From an uncultured Acidobacteriaceae bacterium (GTDB lineage Bacteria; Acidobacteriota; Terriglobia; Terriglobales; Acidobacteriaceae), in NCBI GenBank assembly GCA_937879855.1, contig CALFMO010000041.1, forward strand, positions 59,711 to 123,710: 64,000 nucleotides of DNA, in the 5' to 3' direction. Below are positions 26,127 to 34,113 of the stretch, in pieces. The notes under the pieces were generated by a model. That model saw only the letters and a program-made list of their open reading frames with translations. It was not told the DNA's origin and did no database searches. Numbering within the stretch: the stretch's first letter is position 1; each line of letters starts with the position of its first letter. The position numbers and the translations under genes are program-made.

Positions 26127-26711
26127 ATGATTTTCGGCTTCAATACCGACGTAAAACACGGCGACACTATCTACCACGTGCAGAGTGAGGCGCGCGAAGG
26201 CGAACTACTGCTCCAATCCCAGGTCTTCGTGCGCGGACGCTGCATCGGCAAGAAAGCCACCTCTTACGCCGCCAAGGCTGCGGAGGCGACATTCAGCGAC
26301 GCCCAGAAAGAGCAGCAACTGCGCGAGCAGCACCGGCTCGTGCTCGACGCCATCCGCGAAGGCAAACTCGAAAACGTTCTGGATCATCCTGAACCCGAAG
26401 CGCTCGCCACGGTAAAAGAGCTGGACGTGGAGTGGCTCAATTCCGATTCGGTTCACGCCAATCGCAACCTGACCATGCAGTTGCGCGTTACCGAGGGAGG
26501 CACGGCCGCGCCTGGAGCTCGCCTCACGTTCCGCTTTGCCCGTCCCGGCGCGGCGCCGACCTATAACCAAGTTGCGGCCGATTCCGGCGGCGCAGCCGAG
26601 ATTAACATTGAAATCGAGGAATCAGCCCTGCCCGATTCCTCGCTCCTTGTCCAAGCGAACTACCAGGGCCGCACCGCCACGAGGAAATTCGCGCTACGCA
26701 AAGCGGAATAA
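26127..26711 (+). CDS. Conserved protein of unknown function with C-terminal beta-sandwich-like segment
   Basis: 194 residues from ATG 26127. The upstream part of the frame lies in repeat DNA and is left out. The N-terminal 60 residues (MIFGFNTDVKHGDTIYHVQSE, SQVFVRGRCIGKKATSY) form a mixed strand pattern, then a charged helix (DAQKEQQLREQHRLVLDAIREG), then NLTMQLRVTEGGTAAPGARLTFRFA, which reads like an Ig or carboxypeptidase-regulatory-like domain. No signal peptide, so probably cytoplasmic. I do not recognise the family. Confidence 0.65.
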   Translation: MIFGFNTDVKHGDTIYHVQSEAREGELLLQSQVFVRGRCIGKKATSYAAKAAEATFSDAQKEQQLREQHRLVLDAIREGKLENVLDHPEPEALATVKELDVEWLNSDSVHANRNLTMQLRVTEGGTAAPGARLTFRFARPGAAPTYNQVAADSGGAAEINIEIEESALPDSSLLVQANYQGRTATRKFALRKAE

Positions 26712-26738
26712 CTCGTTTCCACCGGAATTTGATTCCCA

Positions 26739-26819
26739 GCCGCGAAGCGGCGTTAGAATGCAGCCCACGCCGCAAGGCGTGGGTAAGAAACCAGAAATCA
26801 TCTCAGCCCCGAAAGGGGC
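26739..26819. repeat. Cluster of three hairpins with GAA, GCAA and GAAA loops
   Basis: GCCGC-GAA-GCGGC (26739-26751), CCCACGCC-GCAA-GGCGTGGG (26764-26783) and GCCCC-GAAA-GGGGC (26806-26819), each perfect. They fill the 158-nt spacer before the ThiS gene. The style is that of REP-like intergenic elements; a structured RNA is possible. Confidence 0.6.
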
Positions 26820-26869
26820 GCAAGAAACCTGCGATGCAGGCTCCGCTATCCACGAAGGTCTTGGCCCAA

Positions 26870-27112
26870 ATGAAACTCCACATCAACGGCGAAGAGCGCG
26901 ACTTTACCAGCGTTCCCGCCCCTTTCACGCTCGCCGCGCTCCTAGAACTCCTCGGCATGAAGGCCGACCGCGTCGCCGTGGAACTGAATCGCGACATCGT
27001 CCCGCGGGATTGCTGGCTCGAAACACCGCTCAACGATGGCGACCGCCTCGAAGTCGTCCACTTCGTCGGAGGCGGCTCTGTTGGCATCTTTCCCGAATCG
27101 TTTAACAAATAA
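26870..27112 (+). CDS. thiS: ThiS-like sulfur carrier protein with a C-terminal tail
   Basis: Small ubiquitin-like protein that carries sulfur as a thiocarboxylate for thiazole synthesis. 80 residues from ATG 26870: MKLHINGEER, FTLAALLELLGM, VAVELNRDIVPR, LNDGDRLEVVHFVGGG. In the family the chain ends at the Gly-Gly pair, but here eleven residues (SVGIFPESFNK) follow Gly69, so the C-terminus would need trimming before activation. No thiG, thiF, thiH or thiazole gene is adjacent, and no thiamine riboswitch is visible. MoaD-like use is an alternative. Confidence 0.8.
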   Translation: MKLHINGEERDFTSVPAPFTLAALLELLGMKADRVAVELNRDIVPRDCWLETPLNDGDRLEVVHFVGGGSVGIFPESFNK

Positions 27113-27133
27113 GATATTGCTTAGGCTGACCGC

Positions 27134-27874
27134 ATGTTGCAGACACCGGAGCTTGAACAAGCGATTGAAGGTCTCTACAGCACCTTTAGTCGCTATGAAC
27201 TGCGCCCGAATACTGACCCTTGCCCCTGTTGCCACGGTCCGGAAGATGAGAGATCTCTCCATGTCAAACCGCTCGCCAAACTGAGTCAGAAGGACCTGAG
27301 CAAGTACGCCACGGATGCCCTGTACACTTGGGGCATGCAGGCCGATTTCAAGCACTTCTTGCCGCGGCTTTTTGAGTTGGCAGCAGAATCGTCAACCTTC
27401 GAAGTGGATTGTATCGATCTAGCGAGCTTGTTCACCAAGCTTGCCTATGAATCGTCTGACTCTTCTTCCTGGCGTTCGTGGCCCGTGGACGAGCAAGCCT
27501 CAATCTCAGGCTATTTTCATGCCGTGTGGGATGCGGCGCTGAATTCAAATTCCGAAGACCTGCCTATCGATGAGATTCATGGATGGATTCAGGCCATATC
27601 CCAAGCCGAGAACGATCTAAAACCATACCTTGACCGTTGGATGGCCGCGACATCCGTGAATGCGCACCGAAATTTGGCTCGACTCATTGTGAACGAAGGC
27701 CTGCCGAACGCCCCGAAACCCGGAGCCGGGTACTGGGAGGGCCATAGGGAGCAGTGGGAACAACTCGTCGACTGGCTGCGGCGGCCAGAAGTGAAGCAGA
27801 AACTTCTGGAAGCTGTACAACGTTGGGAACCGTTAGCAGGCGAGTTAGAGGCGGCCGTTGCTCTGCTTCCGTGA
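27134..27874 (+). CDS. Hypothetical protein with an N-terminal CPCC motif
   Basis: 246 residues, no signal peptide or membrane span. The N-terminal third has DPCPCCHGPEDERSLH, a possible metal site, and KLSQKDLSKYATDALYTWG. The rest is mostly alpha-helical and rich in Trp and Glu (SSWRSWPVDEQ, AVQRWEPLAGELEAAVALL). It starts 21 nt after the ThiS gene and could be co-transcribed. I do not recognise the family. Confidence 0.65.
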   Translation: MLQTPELEQAIEGLYSTFSRYELRPNTDPCPCCHGPEDERSLHVKPLAKLSQKDLSKYATDALYTWGMQADFKHFLPRLFELAAESSTFEVDCIDLASLFTKLAYESSDSSSWRSWPVDEQASISGYFHAVWDAALNSNSEDLPIDEIHGWIQAISQAENDLKPYLDRWMAATSVNAHRNLARLIVNEGLPNAPKPGAGYWEGHREQWEQLVDWLRRPEVKQKLLEAVQRWEPLAGELEAAVALLP

Positions 27875-27953
27875 ATGCGTGCCTGCTATCCGGTAGCTAT
27901 CCTGATCTCAGGCAGGAACTCTCCTAGTCACCCCTTTTCCACCGATTCTCTGC

Positions 27954-27981
27954 TTGACCTTCCCCGGCCCGCGCCTAAAAT
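27954..27981 (+). promoter_or_regulatory. Promoter of the MerR-family gene
   Basis: TTGACC (27954-27959), 16-nt spacer, TAAAAT (27976-27981). The -10 end overlaps the first palindromic operator. Confidence 0.6.
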
Positions 27982-28016
27982 GTTTGAAACATTTTGCTTG
28001 GGGATTGTTTCAAACA
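27979..28016. promoter_or_regulatory. Twin palindromic operators upstream of the MerR-family gene
   Basis: AATGTTT-G-AAACATT (27979-27993) and TGTTT-C-AAACA (28006-28016) share the TGTTTNAAACA core, with centres 25 bp apart. They lie over the -10/start region, so autorepression by the MerR-type product is likely. Confidence 0.6.
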
Positions 28017-28042
28017 TGATTGAACCGAAACGTTAGAAAACT

Positions 28043-28516
28043 ATGCAGGACCGTTTCACATCGCAACAGGTAATTGCCCTCACCGGCATCACGCCTCGCC
28101 AGCTCCAGTGGTGGGACGAGCGCGGCGTCGTGAAGCCAGAGCGGGAAGGGCATCGCCGCCTGTACTCCATGAATCACCTGACCGAAGTTGCGGTGATCTG
28201 CGAATTGCGGCGCAAAGGTTTTTCCCTGCAAGGGGTACGAAAGGTCATGCGGTTTCTGGACCGCGAAATTGGCAAGGGCCTGGCCGAGATTGTGAGCAGC
28301 ACTTCTGACTATCACCTGCTGACCGACGGAAAGCATCTTTATCTCGAGACATCCGCGCGGCAGATTGTCGACATCTTAAAGAATTCGGCCCAGCCCATTC
28401 TGGCGGTTTGCCTTAGCGACGCTGTACGGCAGGTGCGGGCCGGGGTCGTCTCCGGAAAGGCGAATACTTCGGTAACTTCGCCGGATTACCGCCGGCGTGC
28501 TAAAAAAGTTTCGTAG
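28043..28516 (+). CDS. MerR-family transcriptional regulator
   Basis: 157-residue DNA-binding regulator. The N-terminal winged helix is clear: FTSQQVIALTGITPRQLQWWDERGVVKPEREGHRR, then YSMNHLTEVAVICELRRKGFSL. The remaining 85 residues include a helix (VRKVMRFLDREIGKGLAEIV) and a short effector or dimer part without the cysteines of metal-sensing members. The gene has its own promoter and a pair of palindromes. The small zinc-ribbon-like protein gene follows after 54 nt and is probably in the same transcript. Confidence 0.88.
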   Translation: MQDRFTSQQVIALTGITPRQLQWWDERGVVKPEREGHRRLYSMNHLTEVAVICELRRKGFSLQGVRKVMRFLDREIGKGLAEIVSSTSDYHLLTDGKHLYLETSARQIVDILKNSAQPILAVCLSDAVRQVRAGVVSGKANTSVTSPDYRRRAKKVS

Positions 28517-28570
28517 GGCAAGTGTTGAAGTACAGCATGAACCGAGCACTAAGGACACAAGGAGGAACAC

Positions 28571-28834
28571 ATGGTCGCTGAACTGGATCTTCTCAGTGAG
28601 TGGATTCCGGAACAGATGCAGCCGGGTACCGTCTTCGTGCTGGAAAATGCCGGTGAAGTTGGCGAGAAGGAAGATCCCTACTGGGCCGTGCTGTCCTGCC
28701 CATCCTGCGGCATGCTGGGCCTGATCACGCGCAAACAGATCAATGGCCTGCTGCCTGTGATTTGCGGCTCGGAAAACTGCTCAGCGCAATTCTTCATCCG
28801 CGACAGCGAAGTCGTAGTGCGCAAACCTTTCTAG
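28571..28834 (+). CDS. Small cysteine-pair (zinc-ribbon-like) protein
   Basis: 87 residues with two cysteine pairs, SCPSCGM and ICGSENC, spaced about 22 residues apart, as in a zinc ribbon. The rest is acidic (TVFVLENAGEVGEKEDPYW). Start is well supported by GGAGGAACAC before ATG 28571. It lies behind the MerR-type regulator and ends in a strong terminator, so the two form a short operon. Function unknown. Confidence 0.75.
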   Translation: MVAELDLLSEWIPEQMQPGTVFVLENAGEVGEKEDPYWAVLSCPSCGMLGLITRKQINGLLPVICGSENCSAQFFIRDSEVVVRKPF

Positions 28835-28838
28835 ATTC

Positions 28839-28868
28839 GGGCCGCGTCCCAGCGGCCCTCAGTTTTTT
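28839..28868 (+). terminator. Rho-independent terminator between convergent genes
   Basis: GGGCCGC-GTCCCA-GCGGCCC followed by TCAGTTTTTT, 5 nt after the zinc-ribbon-like gene. The T tract overlaps the last codons of the RibB-type gene on the other strand. Confidence 0.8.
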
Positions 28869-30028
28869 CCTGTCTTTACTTCTTTCAACTCCACCGGAAC
28901 CTGCTCCACAATCTCAATGCCGAAGCCTTCGAGCGCCGCCACTTTCTTGGGACGATTTGTGAGCAGGCGTATCCGCCGCAGATCAAGGTCGGAGAGGATT
29001 TGCGCGCCGATGCCGATCTCGCGCTGAATCTGCCTTTCGCTGTCATACAAAGATGTAAGCCGCTGCCCGCGATGAAACCCAAGCGCGGTGCGATCGCCGA
29101 TCTTCTCCACCGAAAACCCTTGCGACGTCTGGTGCAGATAGATCAGCGCGCCGCGGCCTTCCTGAGAAATGCTGCGCAGAGCGCCTTCCAGCGTGGCGTG
29201 GCACTCGCAGCCGGTCGCTCCGAACACGTCGCCCATCAGGCAATGCGCGTGCATGCGGACCAGCACCGGCGCTTCGCTGTGCTCAATGTCGCCGCGAACC
29301 AGGGCTACGTGTGACTCGCCGCCATCGACCTCGCTCTCATACGCGATCATGCGAAACTCGCCGAAGCGCGTGTCGACCAGCGCCTCGCCCACGCGATGCA
29401 CGTAGCGCTCGTGCGCCATGCGGTAGCGGATGAGTTCGGCCACGGTCAGCATCTTCATCTTGTGCTCGCGGCAGAATTCGGTCAGATCGGGCACGCGCGC
29501 CATGCTGCCGTCGTCTTTCATGATCTCGCAGATGATTCCCGCCGGAACCATGCCCGCGAGCCGCGCCAGGTCCACCGAAGCCTCGGTTTGGCCGGCGCGT
29601 ACCAGCACTCCGCCTTTGCGGGCGCGAAGAGGGAAGACGTGTCCGGGACGCGCCAAATCTGCCGGCCTTGTTGCCGGATCGATGGCAACCTGAATGGTGC
29701 GCGCCCGGTCGTAAGCCGAGATGCCAGTCGTCACGCCGGTGCGCGCGTCAATCGCTTCGCAAAATGCTGTGCCGAACTGCGAAGTATTCACCGAAGTCAT
29801 AGGACCGATGTGGAGGTGCTCGAGCCGCTCCTCGGTCATGGCCAGGCACACCAGTCCGCGTCCGTACTTGGCCATGAAGTTGATGGCTTCGGGCGTGACT
29901 TTTTCGGCGGCGAGCGTGAGATCACCCTCGTTTTCGCGGTCTTCGTCGTCGACCACCACGATCATCCGCCCAGCGCGGATTTCCTCAATCGCATCGGGAA
30001 CGTCGGTGAACGGCGCCTGGGGACTCAT
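28859..30028 (-). CDS. ribB: 3,4-dihydroxy-2-butanone-4-phosphate synthase fused to a degenerate GTP cyclohydrolase II domain
   Basis: Riboflavin synthesis. 389 residues. The RibB half (1-205) is intact: VVDDEDRENEGDL (25-37), TGVTTGISAYDRA (97-109), RPGHVFPLRA (127-136) and the Glu loop. The second half keeps the zinc cysteines 263, 274 and 276 and the end GIGAQILSDL...RIRLLTN, but between residues 300 and 338 the usual QEGRGIGL segment with its catalytic Arg, and the following Lys/Thr region, are replaced by an unrelated sequence (TSQGFSVEKIGDRTALGF). GTP cyclohydrolase activity is therefore doubtful. No FMN riboswitch is seen upstream, and no other rib gene is close. Confidence 0.88.
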   Translation of the reverse strand: MSPQAPFTDVPDAIEEIRAGRMIVVVDDEDRENEGDLTLAAEKVTPEAINFMAKYGRGLVCLAMTEERLEHLHIGPMTSVNTSQFGTAFCEAIDARTGVTTGISAYDRARTIQVAIDPATRPADLARPGHVFPLRARKGGVLVRAGQTEASVDLARLAGMVPAGIICEIMKDDGSMARVPDLTEFCREHKMKMLTVAELIRYRMAHERYVHRVGEALVDTRFGEFRMIAYESEVDGGESHVALVRGDIEHSEAPVLVRMHAHCLMGDVFGATGCECHATLEGALRSISQEGRGALIYLHQTSQGFSVEKIGDRTALGFHRGQRLTSLYDSERQIQREIGIGAQILSDLDLRRIRLLTNRPKKVAALEGFGIEIVEQVPVELKEVKTGKN

Positions 30029-30101
30029 ATGGTCGAGATTCTAGCACCGCACGCAAGACGGAGGCAGTAATGGGTTTGTAAAAAAATAGAGCAGCCAGGA
30101 T

Positions 30102-30184
30102 TGCAGATTGTTGATTTCAGATTGAAGATTGTAAAACGGAACCGCGCCGCCATCAGCAATCAACAATCTAAAATCTGCCATCTG
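30102..30184. repeat. Inverted repeat between the ribB-type gene and the ArsR gene
   Basis: GATTGTTGATTTCAGATT (from about 30107) is matched in inverse by AATCAACAATCTAAAATC (30158-30175). Same style as the hairpins in the nuo spacers. Confidence 0.6.
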
Positions 30185-30187
30185 CGT

Positions 30188-30475
30188 TCAGGCCCGCCTT
30201 CGGCGTCTTGCGATTTTGGACAGAGCGCGCGTGTAGGCATCGATAGTTCCCGGGACGGCCTGGTTATAGATGAATTGGCCCTCTCGTTGGCACTTGATGA
30301 GGCCGGCCTCGTTGAGAACCTTGAGGTGGTGGGAGACCGTTGCGGGGGTGACGCCGCGCATGGAGACGATATCGCCGCAGCTTATGCGGTCGGATGCTGA
30401 GATGGCCTCGAAGATCCTGAGCCGGGTCTCGTCGGCCAGGGCTTTCGATATTTTCTCAACCTCAGAATGGTCCAT
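30188..30475 (-). CDS. ArsR-family winged-helix regulator
   Basis: 95 residues from ATG 30475, which has AAGGT upstream; a longer frame from 30517 lacks a ribosome site. The helix-turn-helix is clear: KALADETRLRIFEAISASDRI, then GVTPATVSHHLKVLNEAGLI, then KCQREGQFIYNQ. No CxC or other metal motif is present, so a non-metal signal or simple autorepression is likely. It is divergent from an SDR dehydrogenase gene, and the shared 188-nt region holds a dyad that may be its operator. Confidence 0.88.
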   Translation of the reverse strand: MDHSEVEKISKALADETRLRIFEAISASDRISCGDIVSMRGVTPATVSHHLKVLNEAGLIKCQREGQFIYNQAVPGTIDAYTRALSKIARRRRRA

Positions 30476-30558
30476 GATTGACCTTGAGTGTACCGGAGTC
30501 ATCGGCTCCGCTGCCATACAGCAAACCAGCTACCTTCACAAAACCTGCATCCGAATAC

Positions 30559-30574
30559 TTCGATGGTCATCTAA
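30559..30574. promoter_or_regulatory. Imperfect palindrome in the ArsR/SDR divergent region
   Basis: TTCGATG-GT-CATCTAA, six of seven arm positions complementary, 84 nt upstream of the ArsR start and 90 nt upstream of the SDR start. Candidate operator for the ArsR protein. Confidence 0.4.
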
Positions 30575-30663
30575 ATGTCTAAGTCCGACTGAGGACGCAA
30601 GCGGCGCCGGGTGGCGACAAATTGAGTCCGGTCAGACAATTCCGCAACAAGAAGGAGCATGTC

Positions 30664-31413
30664 ATGAAGAGGCTTGAAGGAAAGGTAGCAGTCATCACTG
30701 GCGGAAACAGCGGCATCGGATTGGCGACGGCTAAGCGCTTGCAGGAAGAAGGTGCGAAGGTTGCGATCCTGGGGCGAAGCAGAAAAACGCTGGATGAAGC
30801 CGTAAAGACCATCGGAAACGGGGTTGTGGCTGTGCAAGGTGACGTGGCCAAACTCGCCGACGTCGACCAGCTGTACGCGGAAGTTTCCCAGAAGCTTGGC
30901 AAAATCGATGTCTTATTCGTGAACGCGGGAGTGGCGAAGTTCGCGCCGCTGGCCGAGACTTCGGAAAGCACCTACGACGAGAATTTTGACACTAACATTA
31001 AAGGCGCGTACTTCACCATTCAGAAAGCGCTGCCGCTGCTGAATGACGGTGCATCGATCATTCTGAATACCAGCGTTGCGGGCCAGACCGGAACTGCCGG
31101 TACCAGCGCATATGCGGCAACCAAAGCGGCGCTGCGTTCTTTGGCGCGGACCGCGGCCGCGGAACTGGCGGGGCGCGGCATTCGAGTCAACACGGTCGCG
31201 CCGGGACCCATCGTCACGCCGATCTTCGGGAGGACCGGGCTGCCCAAAGAAGCGGTCGACGAATTCGCCAAGCAGATTATTGAGCAGGTTCCGCTGAAGC
31301 GTTTCGGCCAGCCGGAAGAGGTGGCTGGAGCCGTAGCGTTTCTGGCCTCGCAGGATGCGTCCTACATCACGGGTGTGGAAATCAACGTCGACGGCGGGCT
31401 TGGACAGATCTGA
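30664..31413 (+). CDS. Short-chain dehydrogenase/reductase
   Basis: NAD(P)-dependent oxidoreductase, 249 residues from ATG 30664 with GGAG 7 nt upstream. Classical SDR signatures are intact: TGGNSGIG (12-19), VNAG (86-89), the catalytic Ser137, and Tyr150 and Lys154 (YAATK), then NTVAPGPIVTPI and a GVEINVDGG end. Arg39 after the second strand suggests NADPH preference (inference). Regulated probably by the divergent ArsR protein. Substrate unknown. Confidence 0.93.
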   Translation: MKRLEGKVAVITGGNSGIGLATAKRLQEEGAKVAILGRSRKTLDEAVKTIGNGVVAVQGDVAKLADVDQLYAEVSQKLGKIDVLFVNAGVAKFAPLAETSESTYDENFDTNIKGAYFTIQKALPLLNDGASIILNTSVAGQTGTAGTSAYAATKAALRSLARTAAAELAGRGIRVNTVAPGPIVTPIFGRTGLPKEAVDEFAKQIIEQVPLKRFGQPEEVAGAVAFLASQDASYITGVEINVDGGLGQI

Positions 31414-31441
31414 ACGGTCACGTAGGGTTGGCCAGGCGGCG

Positions 31442-31582
31442 GTGGCACACCCAACGCCGGAAGCGATCACGGAATTCCAAAAAGAATTGTCCATCGACCC
31501 GGCGAATGCGGCCGCATACTACGGAATTGGGCGCGCATTCGCTAGCGTCGAGGGCAAGAACAGCGCTGTAATCGATTTGTAA
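31442..31582 (+). pseudogene. Remnant of a TPR protein gene
   Basis: A 46-codon stretch reads PEAITEFQKELSIDPANAAA, then YYGIGRAFASVEGKN and a stop. This is a single well-formed tetratricopeptide unit (repeat end DP, YYxxG) with no proper start, no ribosome site and no continuation, between the SDR gene and a repeat. It is best read as the tail of a deleted gene. Confidence 0.5.
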
Positions 31583-31668
31583 AAAACAAAGGCCGGATGG
31601 TGGTTGCCGCGTTGATTGCGCCGACGGATTCGATTTTTCAATCTTCAAACGGGAATGTCCGAGAATCT

Positions 31669-31710
31669 GATCAGTGGTAATTTCTAACTGACCACTGGCC
31701 ACTGGCCACC
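31669..31710. repeat. CAGTGG/CCACTG repeat downstream of the LptFG gene
   Basis: ATCAGTGGTAA and ACTGACCACTGGCCACTGG; the second shares its core with the repeat between nuoH and nuoJ. Arms are short here and partly complementary. Confidence 0.5.
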
Positions 31711-31716
31711 GTTTTT

Positions 31717-34032
31717 CTACGTGGGGACCTTCAGGATTAAATAACCCCCGATCAGGACGAAAATCAGGTCCGGGGACCAGGCGGCTAGAGCAGGGGGAAG
31801 TTGGCTCAGGTCGCCCATTGCTTCGAAGAGGCGCGACACGACCGTGTAGAAGACTGCGATTCCCACGGCGACAGCGACTCCGGTGATCGCTCCTTTTTTT
31901 CCGGTAGAAAGCGAAAAGGGGATGGCGAGCACGGCCATGATCAGCGTGATCAGCGGATACGAGAGCTTCTTATTCAATTGCACTCGCAACCGGACCACGT
32001 CGAATCCGCTTTGCTGCAGGTCGCGGATGTAGCGGCGGAGCTCTTCGTAGTTCATCTCGGTGTACTGCTTCACTTCTTTCTTGAAATATGACGGAGTCTC
32101 CGGGAGGCTGGGGAAGGTGGAGACGTCGAAGGGGCGGTAGTTGACGATCGCGGAGACGTTGAGCGAACGTTCCCATCCTTGTTCGTAGACCCAGCGATTC
32201 AGATTTTCTGCCCAGTGGGCCCGGTCGGCGTGAATGCGGCGCGTGATCGAGAAACTGGCGGGATCCAGCTGAAAAACACTGACGTTGCCGAATTGGTCGC
32301 GATCAGGATCGAAGAACTGGTAGTAGTAAATGTCGTTCGTCTGACCGAAAATCCATTTGCGATCGGGGCGTAGATAGGTCTGCGGAGGCTTGCCCTTGAT
32401 CTGGTTGTGCAGTGCTTCCTGGCGCTGGTTGGTGCTGGGCAGGTAGAACTGGTCGGCTAAAAACAGTCCAGCAGCCAATACTGCGGAAGCCACGACCACG
32501 GGCGTAACGATGCGGTAGATGCTGGTTCCAGTGGCCTTGATCGCGGTAATTTCATTAGAGCGTTGCATCAGGCCAAAGGTAACCAGCACCGCCAGCAGCA
32601 TGACCAAAGGCGCAACGTTGTACAGCAGATAGGGGGCGACGTTGAGCAGGTACTCCGCAACTACAGTGGCCGGAACCTGGTTGCGGAGAATGTCTCCCAG
32701 CAGTTCGAACAGGGTGAAGACGGTGACCAGCACGAGGAAAGTGGAAAGAATCAGTCCGAGGTAGACGAAGAAGTCGGTCAACACGTAGTCGTCGAGCAAC
32801 GTTGGAAAGCTGGCGCTGAAGACGCGGCGGCGTGTGGAGGCGCGCTCGAAGGCGTTTTCGCGGCGGGCGCGCGCGGGTAGAAGAGCTCCAGAGGGATCCC
32901 GCTTCCATGCGGCGCGGAAAGACGCCAGTTCGAAAGGACGCTTCTCCGCTCGCGCTAACAGAAAAATCGCGAGAACGAGAAACACGATGTCGGCCAGCCA
33001 CGCTCCGAACCACGGGGTTACTTTTCCTTGCCGGGCGAGCGAAACGCCGATTAGTGAGACTACGTAGTATGTAAATACCAACAAGATGGTCAGCACGAAC
33101 CCACCGGACTTGCCACTCTTCTTCGAAGACAGGCCCAGGGGGATTCCCACCAGCGCCAGTACGAGGCAGGCGGTGGGCAGCGCGAAGCGCTTGTGAAATG
33201 CAATGAGGTACCAGCGGGCTAAAACGGGATCCACGCGGCCGGACTTCTGCCATAGCGCCCACGTGTTCATTAAGTCAGCGGGGAGCGATTCGTCAGGCTT
33301 GTTTTCGGTGGAAGGCAGGTCGAGCGGGATATCAGTCTGCTGGAAGGTGGAAATCTGATAGTGGTTGGCATCTTTCGGGTCGGTCTCGTGCTCGGAACCG
33401 TCAATCAGGTGCAGGTGAAGGCGGTCCTGGCCTTCGCTGATTACGATACCTTCCCGCGCGAGCGTGATCTTCGGGTTGGCGGCGTCGCTCAGGTTCGCCA
33501 TGAAGACGCCTTTCCATACCGCCGCGCCCTGGGCGCTTTTTACGTCTTGCACGTAGAGGACGAGTTTGGGAAATCCTTCGTAGAAGACTCGGGGCTGAAT
33601 CTCGAAGGAGACTTGCGATCCTTTGAGGCGATCTTCCAGATGCGCGAGAGCGGCCTGAGCACGCGGGGCGATGTACAGCCCGTTGAAGAGCGCCATGATC
33701 CAGGCGGCGATGACAAAGACCGAGAGTGCGCGGAGGAAGGTCCAAATGCCCATGCCGCTGGCGCGCATGGCCGTGATTTCGCTGTCAGCGGCAAGACGGC
33801 TGAGGCCGATCAGGATTCCAAGCAGCACGCTCATGGGCAGGGTGTAGGTGAGGGCGAGAGGTACGGTGAAGAAGAAAATTTCCGCGACGCTGGGCAGGGG
33901 AGCGCTGGCGCGGACAACGAGTTCAAGAATGCGTCCCAGATCGCGAGTGAACAGGACGAAGGTGAAGATTGCCGCGCCGATCAGTGCGTGCGCGGTCACT
34001 TCGCGAAGAATATAGCGGGTCAGTATCCGCAT
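31717..34032 (-). CDS. LptF-LptG fusion: lipopolysaccharide export permease in one chain
   Basis: 771 residues, about twice the length of LptF or LptG. Residues 1-365 form one complete YjgP/YjgQ permease (RYILREVTAHALIGAAIFTF, SRLAADSEITAMRASGMG, a periplasmic jellyroll, then three helices). After a basic linker (366-410, ARARRENAFERASTRRR) a second permease begins (LDDYVLTDFFVYLGLILST, QRSNEITAIKATGTSIYRI, jellyroll, final helices). Each half keeps its own ExTAxRAxGxS-like coupling motif. In most bacteria LptF and LptG are separate and form a heterodimer with the LptB ATPase. No lptB, lptA or lptC is adjacent. The frame is continuous, so this is a true fusion. Confidence 0.9.
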   Translation of the reverse strand: MRILTRYILREVTAHALIGAAIFTFVLFTRDLGRILELVVRASAPLPSVAEIFFFTVPLALTYTLPMSVLLGILIGLSRLAADSEITAMRASGMGIWTFLRALSVFVIAAWIMALFNGLYIAPRAQAALAHLEDRLKGSQVSFEIQPRVFYEGFPKLVLYVQDVKSAQGAAVWKGVFMANLSDAANPKITLAREGIVISEGQDRLHLHLIDGSEHETDPKDANHYQISTFQQTDIPLDLPSTENKPDESLPADLMNTWALWQKSGRVDPVLARWYLIAFHKRFALPTACLVLALVGIPLGLSSKKSGKSGGFVLTILLVFTYYVVSLIGVSLARQGKVTPWFGAWLADIVFLVLAIFLLARAEKRPFELASFRAAWKRDPSGALLPARARRENAFERASTRRRVFSASFPTLLDDYVLTDFFVYLGLILSTFLVLVTVFTLFELLGDILRNQVPATVVAEYLLNVAPYLLYNVAPLVMLLAVLVTFGLMQRSNEITAIKATGTSIYRIVTPVVVASAVLAAGLFLADQFYLPSTNQRQEALHNQIKGKPPQTYLRPDRKWIFGQTNDIYYYQFFDPDRDQFGNVSVFQLDPASFSITRRIHADRAHWAENLNRWVYEQGWERSLNVSAIVNYRPFDVSTFPSLPETPSYFKKEVKQYTEMNYEELRRYIRDLQQSGFDVVRLRVQLNKKLSYPLITLIMAVLAIPFSLSTGKKGAITGVAVAVGIAVFYTVVSRLFEAMGDLSQLPPALAAWSPDLIFVLIGGYLILKVPT

Positions 34033-34113
34033 GAGAGACGCGCTTTAGGCGAGGATAGCATGGCCGAGCGCACGGTTGGTGCCGAAAGAACTCAAATAGG
34101 TCCCTCATGTGGT

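Noticed and set aside
28859..30100. FMN riboswitch upstream of the ribB-type gene
   Set aside because: The conserved FMN aptamer blocks are not present in the 160-nt upstream spacer.
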